NCBI GenBank assembly: GCA_902776685.1
Contig: CACYRB010000001.1
Coordinates: 1-64,000, forward strand
From: an uncultured Prevotellaceae bacterium
Lineage (GTDB): Bacteria > Bacteroidota > Bacteroidia > Bacteroidales > Bacteroidaceae
Length of the DNA stretch: 64,000 bases
Direction: 5' to 3'
A program made the translations under genes and the position numbers. The notes under the pieces are model-generated. The model had not been told where the DNA came from, made no database searches, and worked only from the letters and a program-made list of their open reading frames with translations. Of the stretch, positions 43,243-51,762 are shown piece after piece; position 1 is the first letter of the stretch, and each line of letters begins with the position of its first letter.

Positions 43243-43250
43243 CAAAAATA
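43243..43250 (-). promoter_or_regulatory. -7 element of birA-pyrH, near-leaderless
   Basis: TATTTTTG on the minus strand. The predicted transcription start is only a few bases from the GTG start codon, so the birA message may be almost leaderless. The same arrangement of sequence is duplicated next to 50861. Confidence 0.55.
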
Positions 43251-43348
43251 CGAAAAATTATGCATCGCCAACTATCAATCCCCAAATATTTTCCAAATTC
43301 ATGATTTTGAAAGGAAACAGGTCACTCGTTGCGTTTAATCATCTTACT

Positions 43349-44680
43349 TCATTCACCAACCTGTTCGAGGGCAGGCAACCCCACTTCTTGTCGCCATTGG
43401 TTCACGCGTGATGCATCCAATAGCGGGGCGAGATTCCCTTTGTCGTCGATTTGAGTTCCATATCGTTGGGGCCGCCCCTCACGAACGTCAATGCGGTCGC
43501 GTAGCAATGCAAGAAATACTGGAGCGATGTCACCACGGGACACGGCAGCTTCCAACTGTGGCAGGAACCTCTTCTGGTAATCCAGATTTGCATGTTGGAA
43601 GACCAGACAGACAGCTTGATTGGCAAAATCGCCCACCGATTCCTTTCGCGGGAAGCCATATTGCGAGAGGATGTCACCAACAAGAACGAGATTCAGGCTG
43701 TCGGTCATGAGTGCCCGACGTGCAAGCCGTTCATTTCGCTCGGTGTCGCCAGGATTATTTTTTACGGCCTGGGACCATAGCAATCGGTCGTATTGGTCTC
43801 GCTCAAAGATGCTTTCCAACGTATTCTTGAGTTCTAAGTCGTAATGCCACTGGCGGCTCCGCACCTCGAACGAATCGCTTAGTTCTTCGTATGGGCTCGT
43901 CAGCGGATCTTCATAAAAATCTTTTTCTAAAGCAAGACGACAGCGCATACAAGTCAATGCCGCTTGGCTGTTACCAATGGAGGACATTTTATTTGCCGTT
44001 GTCGAAAGTTGGCTCGGAAGTATGTAGCGGTCATCAGAGAAAGCAAGGGCATACACCTGACACGCCTCGTCGTAGAGACGTGCATCAAAAAGTGAATCGG
44101 CATGGAAAATCATCTTCCAGTATTCATCCTGTGAGGCAGGGGAAGCCAAGTTCGCTTTAGTCCTTCGTCGACGTTTCAAGGCCAGTTCCTTCAAATCGTT
44201 GAGCATTTCGCCCACCATCTCAATGTTTCGAGAGTCGCTCACATCCCAGTGGAATGTGCCATAGGTGGGATATTCCTTTCTCTCACTCTGCAGCACATAG
44301 CAGTAGCCCACCGTGCGTCCTTGTCGCAGGTAGCGGTCGATACACACAACACGCTGGTTCTTGTGAGACACCAGCACGTTGCGCCAGATATTCTCTTCTG
44401 CCTGATGCGCAGGCGGTCCGGCATCAAACATGTTGCAAATCCAATAGTCACCGTCAGGACGGATTTCAGCATCAGGGCTGGCATTAACGTAATTGGCATT
44501 CGCGAACCTGAATGTTGGCAAGTCACCAGAGGCAAACCAACTGATGGAATCAACACTAAAAGGCAACTCTTTCAGAACGCTTCGCTCAAACCGCTGCTGT
44601 TCCGCTATATGATTGGTTTTGCAACCCACAAGCGTCAATGCGAGTACGAGCAATATCAATATCGTAGAATCATTCTTCAT
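43349..44680 (-). CDS. Lipoprotein with DUF6624-like C-terminal region
   Basis: A 443-residue lipoprotein (lipobox LTLVGC, Cys20). Residues ~175-300 contain TPR-like helical repeats ('DSLFDARLYDEACQVYALAF', 'NSQAALTCMRCRLALEKDF'). The last ~130 residues match the DUF6624 pattern: 'FANQAVCLVFQHANLDYQKRFLPQLEAAVSRGDI', then 'LALLRDRIDVREGRPQRYGTQI'. The function of DUF6624 is unknown. It lies leftward, 77 bases upstream of the birA region but pointing the same way, and forms a single-gene unit. Confidence 0.78.
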   Translation of the reverse strand: MKNDSTILILLVLALTLVGCKTNHIAEQQRFERSVLKELPFSVDSISWFASGDLPTFRFANANYVNASPDAEIRPDGDYWICNMFDAGPPAHQAEENIWRNVLVSHKNQRVVCIDRYLRQGRTVGYCYVLQSERKEYPTYGTFHWDVSDSRNIEMVGEMLNDLKELALKRRRRTKANLASPASQDEYWKMIFHADSLFDARLYDEACQVYALAFSDDRYILPSQLSTTANKMSSIGNSQAALTCMRCRLALEKDFYEDPLTSPYEELSDSFEVRSRQWHYDLELKNTLESIFERDQYDRLLWSQAVKNNPGDTERNERLARRALMTDSLNLVLVGDILSQYGFPRKESVGDFANQAVCLVFQHANLDYQKRFLPQLEAAVSRGDIAPVFLALLRDRIDVREGRPQRYGTQIDDKGNLAPLLDASRVNQWRQEVGLPALEQVGE

Positions 44681-44763
44681 CTAAAAATCCCATTTATCTG
44701 CTTCGTTAATCGTTGCAAAGATATGAAAAATCTTCCATATCACGTCACTTTTTTAGGTACTTT

Positions 44764-44805
44764 AAGAGGGCAGACACTGCTTTTCATGCCGATGTCTGCC
44801 CTCTT
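44764..44805. terminator. Strong hairpin terminator
   Basis: Arms 44764-44776 and 44793-44805 form a perfect 13-bp stem, 25 bases past the SDR stop codon. T-rich sequence follows on the plus strand, so it may act in both directions. Confidence 0.75.
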
Positions 44806-44829
44806 ATTCTATTTTTTAACACAGGAGTA

Positions 44830-45681
44830 TTATTGTCTAAGTCTGAACTCGCCCGTACGAATACTGGCGATGACACCGCCGTCGATGAGCAGGTCGGTGC
44901 CGGTAATGAAACGGGCGTGCCCGCCAAGCAAGAAGGCTGCAGCCTCGGCAATCTCGTCGCTCGTACCTGTGCGGCGTGCAGCAGAAGCATCAATCATAGC
45001 CTGATAGCCTTCACCATTAGCATTGAACTCGTCGTAGGCCAGCGGGGTGACGATAACGCCTGGCGAAATGGTGTTGATGCGGGCACGGCGCTTGCACCAC
45101 GAGGTGGCTGCGGCCCGTTGCGCCTGCAAATGGTTCATGCGCTTGGCAATCATGTAGGCAAGGCCAGAATTCTGCATGGCTACCTCCTGAATGAACTTCA
45201 CATTCTTCAGTTCCTCCGTCGGAGTGTTCACCAGTTGCAGTTCGACGTCGTTGGGAATGGGGTACATATAGGCAGCCTGACTCGAAATAATGAGTCCGGC
45301 ACCGCCTTCTGCCATCACCTCGCCAAAGGCATCCACAGCATAGCCCGTGCCCACCATGTCGAGGTCGACGATGTGCTCAGGGTTCGCCTGATTAGGCGAT
45401 GCTCCTGCCGTGTCGATGAAGTACATCACAGGACCCAGTTCTGCGGCCTTCTGTGCGAAAGCCTTCACGCTCTCCTTCTGCAAGGCGTTCACCACGAGTG
45501 TCTCCACATCGTAGCCACAGCGACGGAAATCCTCGCCCACACGCTCCAATGCCTTCTCGCTGATGTCGCCCATCAAGATTTTCTTACCAGCGCCAATGCG
45601 ACGCACAATGGCTGTCCCCATACTACCGGCACCCAAGAGCGCCACCACCTGTTTCTGTTCGTTTCTGTCGAATACCATCAT
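44830..45681 (-). CDS. SDR-family oxidoreductase
   Basis: A 283-residue Rossmann-fold short-chain dehydrogenase. The nucleotide-binding 'ALLGAGSMGTAIVRRI' is near the N terminus, catalytic Tyr and Lys lie in 'SGLAYMIAKRMNHL', and 'INTISPGVIVTPLA' and 'FITGTDLLIDGG' are typical of the family. The glycine pattern GAGSMG differs from the usual TGxxxGIG, and the substrate is unknown. It is a single-gene unit with its own promoter (-7 box TACCTTTG, complement of 45782-45789). Confidence 0.88.
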   Translation of the reverse strand: MMVFDRNEQKQVVALLGAGSMGTAIVRRIGAGKKILMGDISEKALERVGEDFRRCGYDVETLVVNALQKESVKAFAQKAAELGPVMYFIDTAGASPNQANPEHIVDLDMVGTGYAVDAFGEVMAEGGAGLIISSQAAYMYPIPNDVELQLVNTPTEELKNVKFIQEVAMQNSGLAYMIAKRMNHLQAQRAAATSWCKRRARINTISPGVIVTPLAYDEFNANGEGYQAMIDASAARRTGTSDEIAEAAAFLLGGHARFITGTDLLIDGGVIASIRTGEFRLRQ

Positions 45682-45781
45682 ATCAATTTACTATTTAACT
45701 ATTTACAATTTACGATTTCAAGAGCGGAAGCAAATTCTTCACTATTCAGTATTCACTTTTCACTCTTCACTTTATCTGGCG

Positions 45782-45824
45782 CAAAGGTACAACAAAAAAA
45801 GCAATCCGCTGTTACACGAATTGC
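45782..45824 (-). promoter_or_regulatory. Terminator-promoter cassette, copy A
   Basis: On the minus strand a GCAATTCG/CGGATTGC hairpin (45801-45824) is followed by T7, and directly by TACCTTTG (complement of 45782-45789). It ends the broken gene at 45833-46326 and starts the SDR gene. A homologous cassette is at 49722-49765. Confidence 0.6.
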
Positions 45825-45832
45825 CTCATGAT

Positions 45833-46326
45833 TTACACATTTTGCAGTATTTCTTCTGTTAATTCATCAGGTAGGACTCCATCTGCATGACCTTGAACAT
45901 CTTGCATTGTTATGGAATACTTAATGTCCATTACATCATCCTCTTTCGTTATAAAAGATGCGATGTGATAGTCTTCAATGGTTTTATAAGTTTCAAAAAC
46001 CATTCGCCATAGCCTTCAGTCTTTTAAAAATTCAAAAGCAACATACTACCATCTGTTAATTCTTTAACGGTGAACTGATAGAGGTTGATTACGAATGTTT
46101 TGCCTATCAAAAATTTTGCATAGCTGATTGTTTTCTCGGCCAATTTTACTGGCAATCCTTCTTTTAAATCACAATCGTCCTTCGTACAAAACTGTGTCTC
46201 ATTAGTTGTTACAAAACGGAAAGTTCGTCACTACCTTCTGAATCTGCAAAAAGCATCTTTATTGGATGCCTTAACATATAGTCCTCAAATTCTGGCACTT
46301 CGATTTCTTTAAGTATTGCTCTCATA
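45833..46326 (-). pseudogene. Frameshifted small gene of the A/T-rich island
   Basis: Coding character is strong, but the frame breaks at least twice. An ATG at 46326 gives MRAILKEIEVPEFEDYMLRH and on to '...SDELS', then a stop. In a second frame 'FRFVTTNETQFCTKDDCDLK ... DGSMLLLNF' continues. In a third frame 'FETYKTIEDYHIASFITKED ... DELTEEILQNV' runs to the TAA at 45833. Together they would make about 165 residues. It lies 31 bases downstream of the 512-residue unknown gene and was probably its partner. No family recognised. Confidence 0.65.
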
Positions 46327-46357
46327 ATATATTTTGAAAGGATGTCCAGATTATCTG

Positions 46358-47896
46358 CTACTGGAGAATTTTGATTCTTTGACGTGCTTTTTCAACTATC
46401 AAGCTCATTTTGTCTGTATCTAAAACCATCTCTATATCTCCAAATTCGTTTACGACTTTGTAGATAGCCTGAGAGCACTCTAAAATAGGGTCCACTTCAA
46501 TTGTTTTATCGAAGTAATAATGAATAGAGTGTATTAGAGCGTGATTGTTAAGAGTTCCTATGTTTGTGAGGATACATGAATACTTTTTACTTATATATTC
46601 TTCACCGTCAGGCAAATAATTTGTTACCGAAGAATGGGTAGTAGTTGTATGATATTTGGTGACGAGTTCTTTGATAAGCAAATCAGATATGATGATATAA
46701 AAACCAATTGTTGGCTTTTGAGCTTTAATAAAGGAATAATCATAGGCCTCAACGCTCTCAATATTTTCAGATAGTTGGTTTATATAGGTTTGAATTTTGG
46801 CTGTATATATTTCTCGCTTCTGTGACATCTGCAGCTTAGCATCTAACAAAATTTTATGCTTTATAGATATCGGTAAAGTCTTATCATCAAGAAGTCTTTT
46901 CCCATAAAAATACTCTGCTTGATGAAAAACATTATAATGCACACAAACATCACCAATGAGACAAACAACATCGTCTGATAAAGATTCTAATTTGCGATAT
47001 TCCTCATTATTTGTTTCTGGAGGGTACATTTCACTTGCCTCAACCAAGGCTAATCGGCTCTTTGCCTTTGTCTTGCTTACAAAGTTGTTAAAGCCAATTA
47101 GTCTTAGCAATTTCTCTGCATATTTGTTTTCTACGGCATCTTGAAATATCAATACGCTTAAGAATACAACGGCAGCAGTAGATATTATCGCTGTTATCAT
47201 CTGTAGTTGCAAGATAAGAAAGGTGACATAGAGTGAGATTCCCAATGTAATTAATGCGATAGCCCACAAAACCATATTAGATGTTATGTCTTTGTATTTG
47301 TCTGCCACACTTGCTTTTTTTATACATTCAGGGCATGCAAGAACTTTATATGTTTCATGGTTATTTCCATAAGGCGTAGCACACCACATTGTTTCCTTCC
47401 AAAGATTACTGTATTTTTTCCCACATAGCGCACAACAAAAGTTCAAATTGATTTCTTCTTTATATTGCTTAATAACCGATTCATAAAAACTCTTTTCAAT
47501 CAATTTAGTTTTCTTCACTACTTCAACAAAGAATACATCTTCATGGTAATGCTTTGATTTTAGAGCTTCTTCTCGTGGGATTATCTTGTATTTGTAATCA
47601 TCGTATAGAATCACAGGATTATCGGCAATATCCATATAACCTTGAGTCTGAGATGATATAATGTAACGACCTGATTCTATATGATAAATAAAACATTCGT
47701 CGATAATGTCCCTCCAGTACCCCATCTTTTTATCTTCTGGATCGAATGTGGCTATTATACGTTCGTCCTTCTTCGAAAAGACACAGACTTCCATATATAC
47801 TCCGTCGTGGTTGTGAACTACAGTCTGATTCACAGTTTCATATCTATTAATGAAACTTTTCAAAGTATATTTCTCTGTATATATAATCTTTGTCAT
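46358..47896 (-). CDS. Unknown zinc-finger-like membrane protein, A/T-rich
   Basis: A 512-residue protein. A zinc-ribbon-like pair 'CCALCGKKY' and 'CPECIKKA' (about residues 154-195) precedes two hydrophobic segments (about 205-255), and the C-terminal half is helical. The N-terminal 150 residues look soluble and beta-rich. Base composition is clearly more A/T-rich than the core genes, suggesting acquisition. Its only operon partner is the broken gene downstream. I recognise no family; a defence or toxin-type role is conceivable from the setting but unproven. Confidence 0.7.
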   Translation of the reverse strand: MTKIIYTEKYTLKSFINRYETVNQTVVHNHDGVYMEVCVFSKKDERIIATFDPEDKKMGYWRDIIDECFIYHIESGRYIISSQTQGYMDIADNPVILYDDYKYKIIPREEALKSKHYHEDVFFVEVVKKTKLIEKSFYESVIKQYKEEINLNFCCALCGKKYSNLWKETMWCATPYGNNHETYKVLACPECIKKASVADKYKDITSNMVLWAIALITLGISLYVTFLILQLQMITAIISTAAVVFLSVLIFQDAVENKYAEKLLRLIGFNNFVSKTKAKSRLALVEASEMYPPETNNEEYRKLESLSDDVVCLIGDVCVHYNVFHQAEYFYGKRLLDDKTLPISIKHKILLDAKLQMSQKREIYTAKIQTYINQLSENIESVEAYDYSFIKAQKPTIGFYIIISDLLIKELVTKYHTTTTHSSVTNYLPDGEEYISKKYSCILTNIGTLNNHALIHSIHYYFDKTIEVDPILECSQAIYKVVNEFGDIEMVLDTDKMSLIVEKARQRIKILQ

Positions 47897-47952
47897 ACCT
47901 AATGAGAATTAAAAACCTAAATTCCGTAGCACTTTAGGTTTTATTAGAAACG

Positions 47953-48153
47953 CTACACATCCAATTCTCGTAGCAGGTCGTTGAGAATGTAGGCATCGCT
48001 CTGAAGTTGCAGTCCGCTGTCAGGATTAGAAAGCAATAGGAATGTTTGCGAGTTGTACAAAAGATCGAGGGCACGATCGGCCTCGATGTTGAGGTGGTCA
48101 GCAAGCAAGGCCGCTATGCGCCCCGTCTTTCGCCAAAGCACTTGGTCTCTCAT
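47953..48153 (-). CDS. DUF3791-like protein, second copy
   Basis: A 66-residue protein (MRDQVLWRKTGRIAALLADH) whose 'ADRALDLLYNSQTFLLLSNPDSGLQLQSDAYILNDLLREL' matches the DUF3791 pattern of small helical proteins. I start at 48153, which overlaps the DUF3990 stop by four bases. Last gene of a three-gene cassette. Confidence 0.75.
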   Translation of the reverse strand: MRDQVLWRKTGRIAALLADHLNIEADRALDLLYNSQTFLLLSNPDSGLQLQSDAYILNDLLRELDV

Positions 48154-48662
48154 TGTTGACCTCCTTTCCCTGACACAGGTTCGGCTGAAATGAAACGCAT
48201 ACAGCAATCGACGATTGTCTGGCAACGGATGCACATCTGGTGGGTTGGCTTGGCAAAACGCAACTGGCCTATAGCCTGTTCTGCAGTGATACGTCCTGCG
48301 TAGTAGTCCTCGACGGTATCGATGACTTGGTCATTGGCTACACCGCCTTCAATAATGTCATAATCCTTCCAAGGTTCCTCACCGCGACGACTACTAACAA
48401 TGAAATCGAGCCACTCTTGGTCGTAGTGTTCCAGACGGAGACGACGGACATCTACAGGCAGGTTAACCTCATCGAAATCATAAACAGAAAGCATCGGTGT
48501 GTCCACAGCGCGTATGACGCAGACACGCCGTGCCCAGCGTTCGGCTTGTTCACGCAGACTGGTAACATAGAAGCCTGGGCCGAAGTCGAGTTCCCGACGG
48601 CCCACACCAGTAAGGGGAGCGGGTACACTGAGATAGGAGCCATGATAGAGCGTCTGTTTCAT
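48150..48662 (-). CDS. DUF3990 protein (ADP-ribosyltransferase-like toxin candidate)
   Basis: A 170-residue protein of the DUF3990 family, assigned to the ADP-ribosyltransferase-like fold. 'TLYHGSYLSV', 'DFGPGFYVTSLREQAERWA' and the C-terminal 'HQMCIRC' occupy the places of the H-Y-E-type NAD-binding strands, though I cannot confirm catalytic residues. It is sandwiched between two DUF3791 genes with four-base overlaps on both sides, which is how tightly coupled toxin-antitoxin genes look. The target is unknown. Confidence 0.82.
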   Translation of the reverse strand: MKQTLYHGSYLSVPAPLTGVGRRELDFGPGFYVTSLREQAERWARRVCVIRAVDTPMLSVYDFDEVNLPVDVRRLRLEHYDQEWLDFIVSSRRGEEPWKDYDIIEGGVANDQVIDTVEDYYAGRITAEQAIGQLRFAKPTHQMCIRCQTIVDCCMRFISAEPVSGKGGQQ

Positions 48663-48892
48663 CGGTGGCCTCCTTCCTTCTCATCCCAATTTTTTAAGGC
48701 TTCTTGCACATTCCACACCACACCGTCGATGCTCTCGGTGTGCAGTGTGTCGTAGCAGTCGAAAAGCAACCGACGCACCAGACCATGATGTTTCAGACGG
48801 TTAAACAGTTCTGTGTCCGTTATACCCATGCGCTTTGCTGTAGCACCGATGGCAAGCGTTGCAAATTGGGTCTGTGGAATGGTCGTTGTCAT
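48659..48892 (-). CDS. DUF3791-like protein, first copy
   Basis: A 77-residue helical protein. 'ATAKRMGITDTELFNRLKHHGLVRRLLFDCYDTLHTESID' fits DUF3791. It is the first gene of the cassette and so is made before the DUF3990 protein, as antitoxins often are. A -7 box TAACTTTG lies on the minus strand upstream (complement of 48940-48947). It is related to the third gene of the cassette only by family. Confidence 0.8.
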   Translation of the reverse strand: MTTTIPQTQFATLAIGATAKRMGITDTELFNRLKHHGLVRRLLFDCYDTLHTESIDGVVWNVQEALKNWDEKEGGHR

Positions 48893-49056
48893 GTTCTCTA
48901 TTGTAAAGTATGAATAAATAGCTTTTTTTGTTTACGGCACAAAGTTACTCAAAAATATTTATTTTCTCGCGGGAACTTCATTTTTTTTAGAAACTTAGTG
49001 CGATTTGCCGTTAAAAGTGCAAAATGACGGGCAAAACAACGAAGGTATTGATTTTT

Positions 49057-49611
49057 TCACTCAACACTCTTGATAAACTTTGCGGGGTTGCCGCCTACGA
49101 TGGTATTGGGGGCAACGTCCTTGGTGACAACGGCACCAGCGGCCACGACGGCATTCTCACCAACGGTCACGCCGGGCAGGATGATGGCTCCCACACCAAT
49201 CCAGGCATTGCGGCAGATATGGACGGGCTTGCAGCGGAGCACCATTCGATTGCCGAAGTCATGGTTGTCGGTAACGATGCGGACATTGGGACCAATCATC
49301 ACGCCGTCGTCAATGGTGATACCGCCGGCAGCCATACAGGTCAGCGAGTGGTTGACAAATACGCCACGCCCGATTTTCATCTGACAACCGAAGTCTATCT
49401 GAATCGGCGGCATCAGATAACTCGTCTTGTCGAGCCCGTCCTTGAAAAGTTCCTCTTCCAACGGACGCACCAGTTCCGGCTTCGGCTCCGTGGTGTTCAC
49501 CTTGAAACAAATACTACCGCATCGTCCCATCTCCTGAATGGCCTCTGCATACTCGGGTGTTGCCATATCGACATCAGTCCCTGAACGAAGTTTCTCAAAA
49601 ATACCTTGCAT
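49057..49611 (-). CDS. Sugar O-acetyltransferase (maltose/galactoside type)
   Basis: A 184-residue left-handed beta-helix acetyltransferase. The N-terminal helical part is followed by hexapeptide repeats, with 'NHSLTCMAAGGITIDDGVMIGPNVRIVTDNHD' carrying the catalytic His, and 'AWIGVGAIILPGVTVGENAVVAAGAVVTKDV' and 'GGNPAKFIK' at the end. It would use acetyl-CoA and a sugar or similar acceptor. Its own promoter lies at 49722-49729 on the minus strand. A relative sits at 52461-53015. Confidence 0.88.
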   Translation of the reverse strand: MQGIFEKLRSGTDVDMATPEYAEAIQEMGRCGSICFKVNTTEPKPELVRPLEEELFKDGLDKTSYLMPPIQIDFGCQMKIGRGVFVNHSLTCMAAGGITIDDGVMIGPNVRIVTDNHDFGNRMVLRCKPVHICRNAWIGVGAIILPGVTVGENAVVAAGAVVTKDVAPNTIVGGNPAKFIKSVE

Positions 49612-49721
49612 AATTTACTATTTGACTATTTACTATTTCAAGAGCGGAAGCCAATTGCCACTTCGTTCTCGCTTTTGCCTGCGATACCTTCGGCATTCTT
49701 CACGCTTCACTTTATCCGATG

Positions 49722-49765
49722 CAAAGGTACGACGAAAAAGGCAACCCGTAATTACCCGGATTGCC
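49722..49765 (-). promoter_or_regulatory. Terminator-promoter cassette, copy B
   Basis: On the minus strand a GGCAATCCG/CGGGTTGCC hairpin (49740-49765) runs into T5, followed by TACCTTTG (complement of 49722-49729). It would end AraC transcription and start the acetyltransferase gene. The surrounding ~150 bases resemble copy A at 45690-45835. Confidence 0.6.
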
Positions 49766-49827
49766 GTAGAACTTTCACAAATGGAAGAATATTACTTGTT
49801 TCGGAATTGACTACGTCGATTCCGTGT

Positions 49828-49864
49828 CTGCGTTCGGCATAGCTCAAACAAGTTTGGCTCTGCT
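49828..49864 (-). repeat. Short hairpin repeat (AGCAGAGCC family), copy 2
   Basis: Reverse-orientation relative of 587-624, with compensating changes in the stem. It lies immediately after the AraC stop codon and is flanked by two copies of ATTCCGAAACAAGT, one of which is the 3' end of the AraC gene, as if a segment was duplicated or inserted. Confidence 0.55.
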
Positions 49865-49865
49865 C

Positions 49866-50678
49866 TCACTTGTTTCGGAATTCTGATGGAGATTCCCCCA
49901 ATAGTTTCTTCACATAGCGAGAGAAGTGCGAGGCTGTCTCGAAGTGCATCAGGTCGGCTACCTCGGTGAACGTCTTCGACTGGTCGTTGAGTAAGTTGAC
50001 GAGTTCAAACGTCACATAATATGTTATCCACTCAGAGGCAGGGAGTCCTGATACCGAGCGACTGACCTGCGAGAGATACTTTGGTGTGATGCAAAGCACG
50101 TCAGCATAATAGGCCACGTCGCGCTGACGTCGGCAGTCGCGCTGTACCAGCGAGAGGAAACGCAGAAAGATGCGGGCGGCATTGTCGGTCGTTTCCATCT
50201 GCGTCATCTCTTGGGAATACACCGTCCAGAGGTCATAGAGAAAAATCTGCATCACGCGTCCGATGACTTCTTCCTTAAATGGGGTTTGGGGTTGGTCGAG
50301 CCGGCTACGGAATAGTGTAAAATCATCGTTCATCAGTCGTAGCGACTCCTCGTGCAGATGGAACGACGGATTGATGCGGATGAAGATAAACCCCTTCGAG
50401 GCCCAAATCATCTCTGGGTTGAACCGCGACAGGAAGTCGCCAGACGCAATCAGAAAATCAGCCTCAAAGTCGTCTGAATACACCACCTCCTGAATCGTGT
50501 TCGACATCTGCCAGATGACCAGGTCATCCTTCTGCGACCCATACACCTGCTTCCCGTCAGAAAACCGCATCTGCCCTTGTCGCACGATAACATGAACGTG
50601 ATAGCTACTTGTAAACTCCGATGGCATCCGCCCATCCCGTTTCGTATTCAATAGATTACAACCATTTATTTCTTCCAT
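49866..50678 (-). CDS. AraC-family transcriptional regulator
   Basis: About 270 residues: an N-terminal cupin-like sensing part ('SYHVHVIVRQGQMRFSDGKQVYGSQKDDLVIWQM') and a C-terminal pair of helix-turn-helix units ('YYADVLCITPKYLSQVSRSVSGLPASEWI' and 'FTEVADLMHFETASHFSRYVKKLLGESPSEFR'). I prefer the ATG at 50678 (MEEINGC); one three codons upstream is possible. The target may be the adjacent acetyltransferase or nitroreductase genes, by position only. Confidence 0.9.
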   Translation of the reverse strand: MEEINGCNLLNTKRDGRMPSEFTSSYHVHVIVRQGQMRFSDGKQVYGSQKDDLVIWQMSNTIQEVVYSDDFEADFLIASGDFLSRFNPEMIWASKGFIFIRINPSFHLHEESLRLMNDDFTLFRSRLDQPQTPFKEEVIGRVMQIFLYDLWTVYSQEMTQMETTDNAARIFLRFLSLVQRDCRRQRDVAYYADVLCITPKYLSQVSRSVSGLPASEWITYYVTFELVNLLNDQSKTFTEVADLMHFETASHFSRYVKKLLGESPSEFRNK

Positions 50679-50687
50679 TTGACACAT

Positions 50688-51145
50688 CCTATTATATTCT
50701 GTACTATAAACTGGATTTTACTTGACAGGAGGGCACTCCTTATTGGTTCGATAAATCCCCACTTATCCACTTCGACCATCGACCACAAAGCGACGGGCAT
50801 TTTTGCGCAACCACTCATTCGTGGAGTCAATCTCATCGAGTTGAATAATCCTTGCAATCATTTTTTCCTTGCAAAAATACGAAAAAAAATACGAATACTC
50901 AATAAAAATGAGTAAATTTGCAACCTAAAGAAGTGATGAGTGACAAGTGATAGGCGCTTCGCTAATGAATAATGAATAATGAGCAATGAGTAATTTCCCT
51001 TATTTCTGCGCTTTCTGCGAGAGATTAAGAAATAAAAGGTGAAAAAGTAAAAAGGTGAAAAAGTAAAATGCATTATGAACTATGCACTATCGATGCGCCA
51101 GCCAACTATGCACTATGAATTATGAACTATAAACTATAAATCGAT
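50688..51145. other. Gene-free region: birA remnant and simple repeats
   Basis: It contains the birA fragment (50763-50861), a plus-strand -7 box TAAATTTG (50913-50920) that may serve luxS, and runs of ATGAATAATGAATAATGAG-type and AGGTGAAAAAGTAAAA-type simple repeats, with a GATGCGCCAGCC core near 51090. Nothing else coding. Confidence 0.6.
50763..50861 (-). pseudogene. Truncated duplicate of the birA 5' end
   Basis: Translating the minus strand from ATG 50861 gives MIARIIQLDEIDSTNEWLRK then NARRFV, which aligns with birA residues 1-26, then diverges and stops at 50763 after 32 residues. The homology also covers upstream sequence including a TATTTTTG -7 box. It is a partial gene duplication left behind next to the AraC gene. 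Confidence 0.8.
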
Positions 51146-51670
51146 ATGGAAGTTATACAGAGTTTTACCATCGACCACACCCATTTGAAGCCCGGCATCT
51201 ACGTGTCGCGCGAGGACAAGGGCTTTACAACATTCGACCTGCGTATCACCGAACCTAACAAGGAACCTGCCGTGGCACCTGCTGCCATGCACAGCCTGGA
51301 GCACCTCATGGCCACTTGGTTCCGCAACAGCGAAGCGAAAGACGATGTGGTCTACGTCGGTCCGATGGGTTGCCTGACGGGCATGTACATCATCATGAAA
51401 GACCACGGGTCGGCAGAAGGTCGGCCATCAGGCTCCTACACCGTGGAAGATATGCGACGCCTGACCATCGAGTGCCTGGAGTGGATTCTCACGCAAGACA
51501 AAGTGCCCGCCACCGAACCGCAGACCTGCGGCAACTACCTGCTGCACGACCTGCCGATGTGCAAATGGGAAAGCCGACGCTATCTCGACCGCCTGCAGCA
51601 CGACTTTCATTGCGAGTACACCAAGCTGCAAGTCACGCTCGATGATGGCATGGTGTTTGCCGACGCATAG
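51146..51670 (+). CDS. luxS: S-ribosylhomocysteine lyase
   Basis: A 174-residue enzyme that cleaves S-ribosylhomocysteine to homocysteine and DPD, the precursor of autoinducer-2. The iron-binding 'HSLEH' (residues 49-53), catalytic Cys76 in 'GPMGCLTGMY' and the C-terminal 'CGNYLLHDLPMCK' with the last metal ligand are all present. Length fits the family. It stands alone between repeat-filled gaps. No pfs gene is adjacent. Confidence 0.96.
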   Translation: MEVIQSFTIDHTHLKPGIYVSREDKGFTTFDLRITEPNKEPAVAPAAMHSLEHLMATWFRNSEAKDDVVYVGPMGCLTGMYIIMKDHGSAEGRPSGSYTVEDMRRLTIECLEWILTQDKVPATEPQTCGNYLLHDLPMCKWESRRYLDRLQHDFHCEYTKLQVTLDDGMVFADA

Positions 51671-51762
51671 GCATTTCAAAATTACTACAAACATATTGAG
51701 GATTTTTTTCAAACTTTGTTGAACTTTCTTTCCCTCGCTTCGCGAACAGTTTAATAGCTGTG

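Noticed and set aside
44713..45831. 372-codon plus-strand frame opposite the SDR gene.
   Set aside because: It crosses a terminator and a promoter and is antisense to a clear oxidoreductase.
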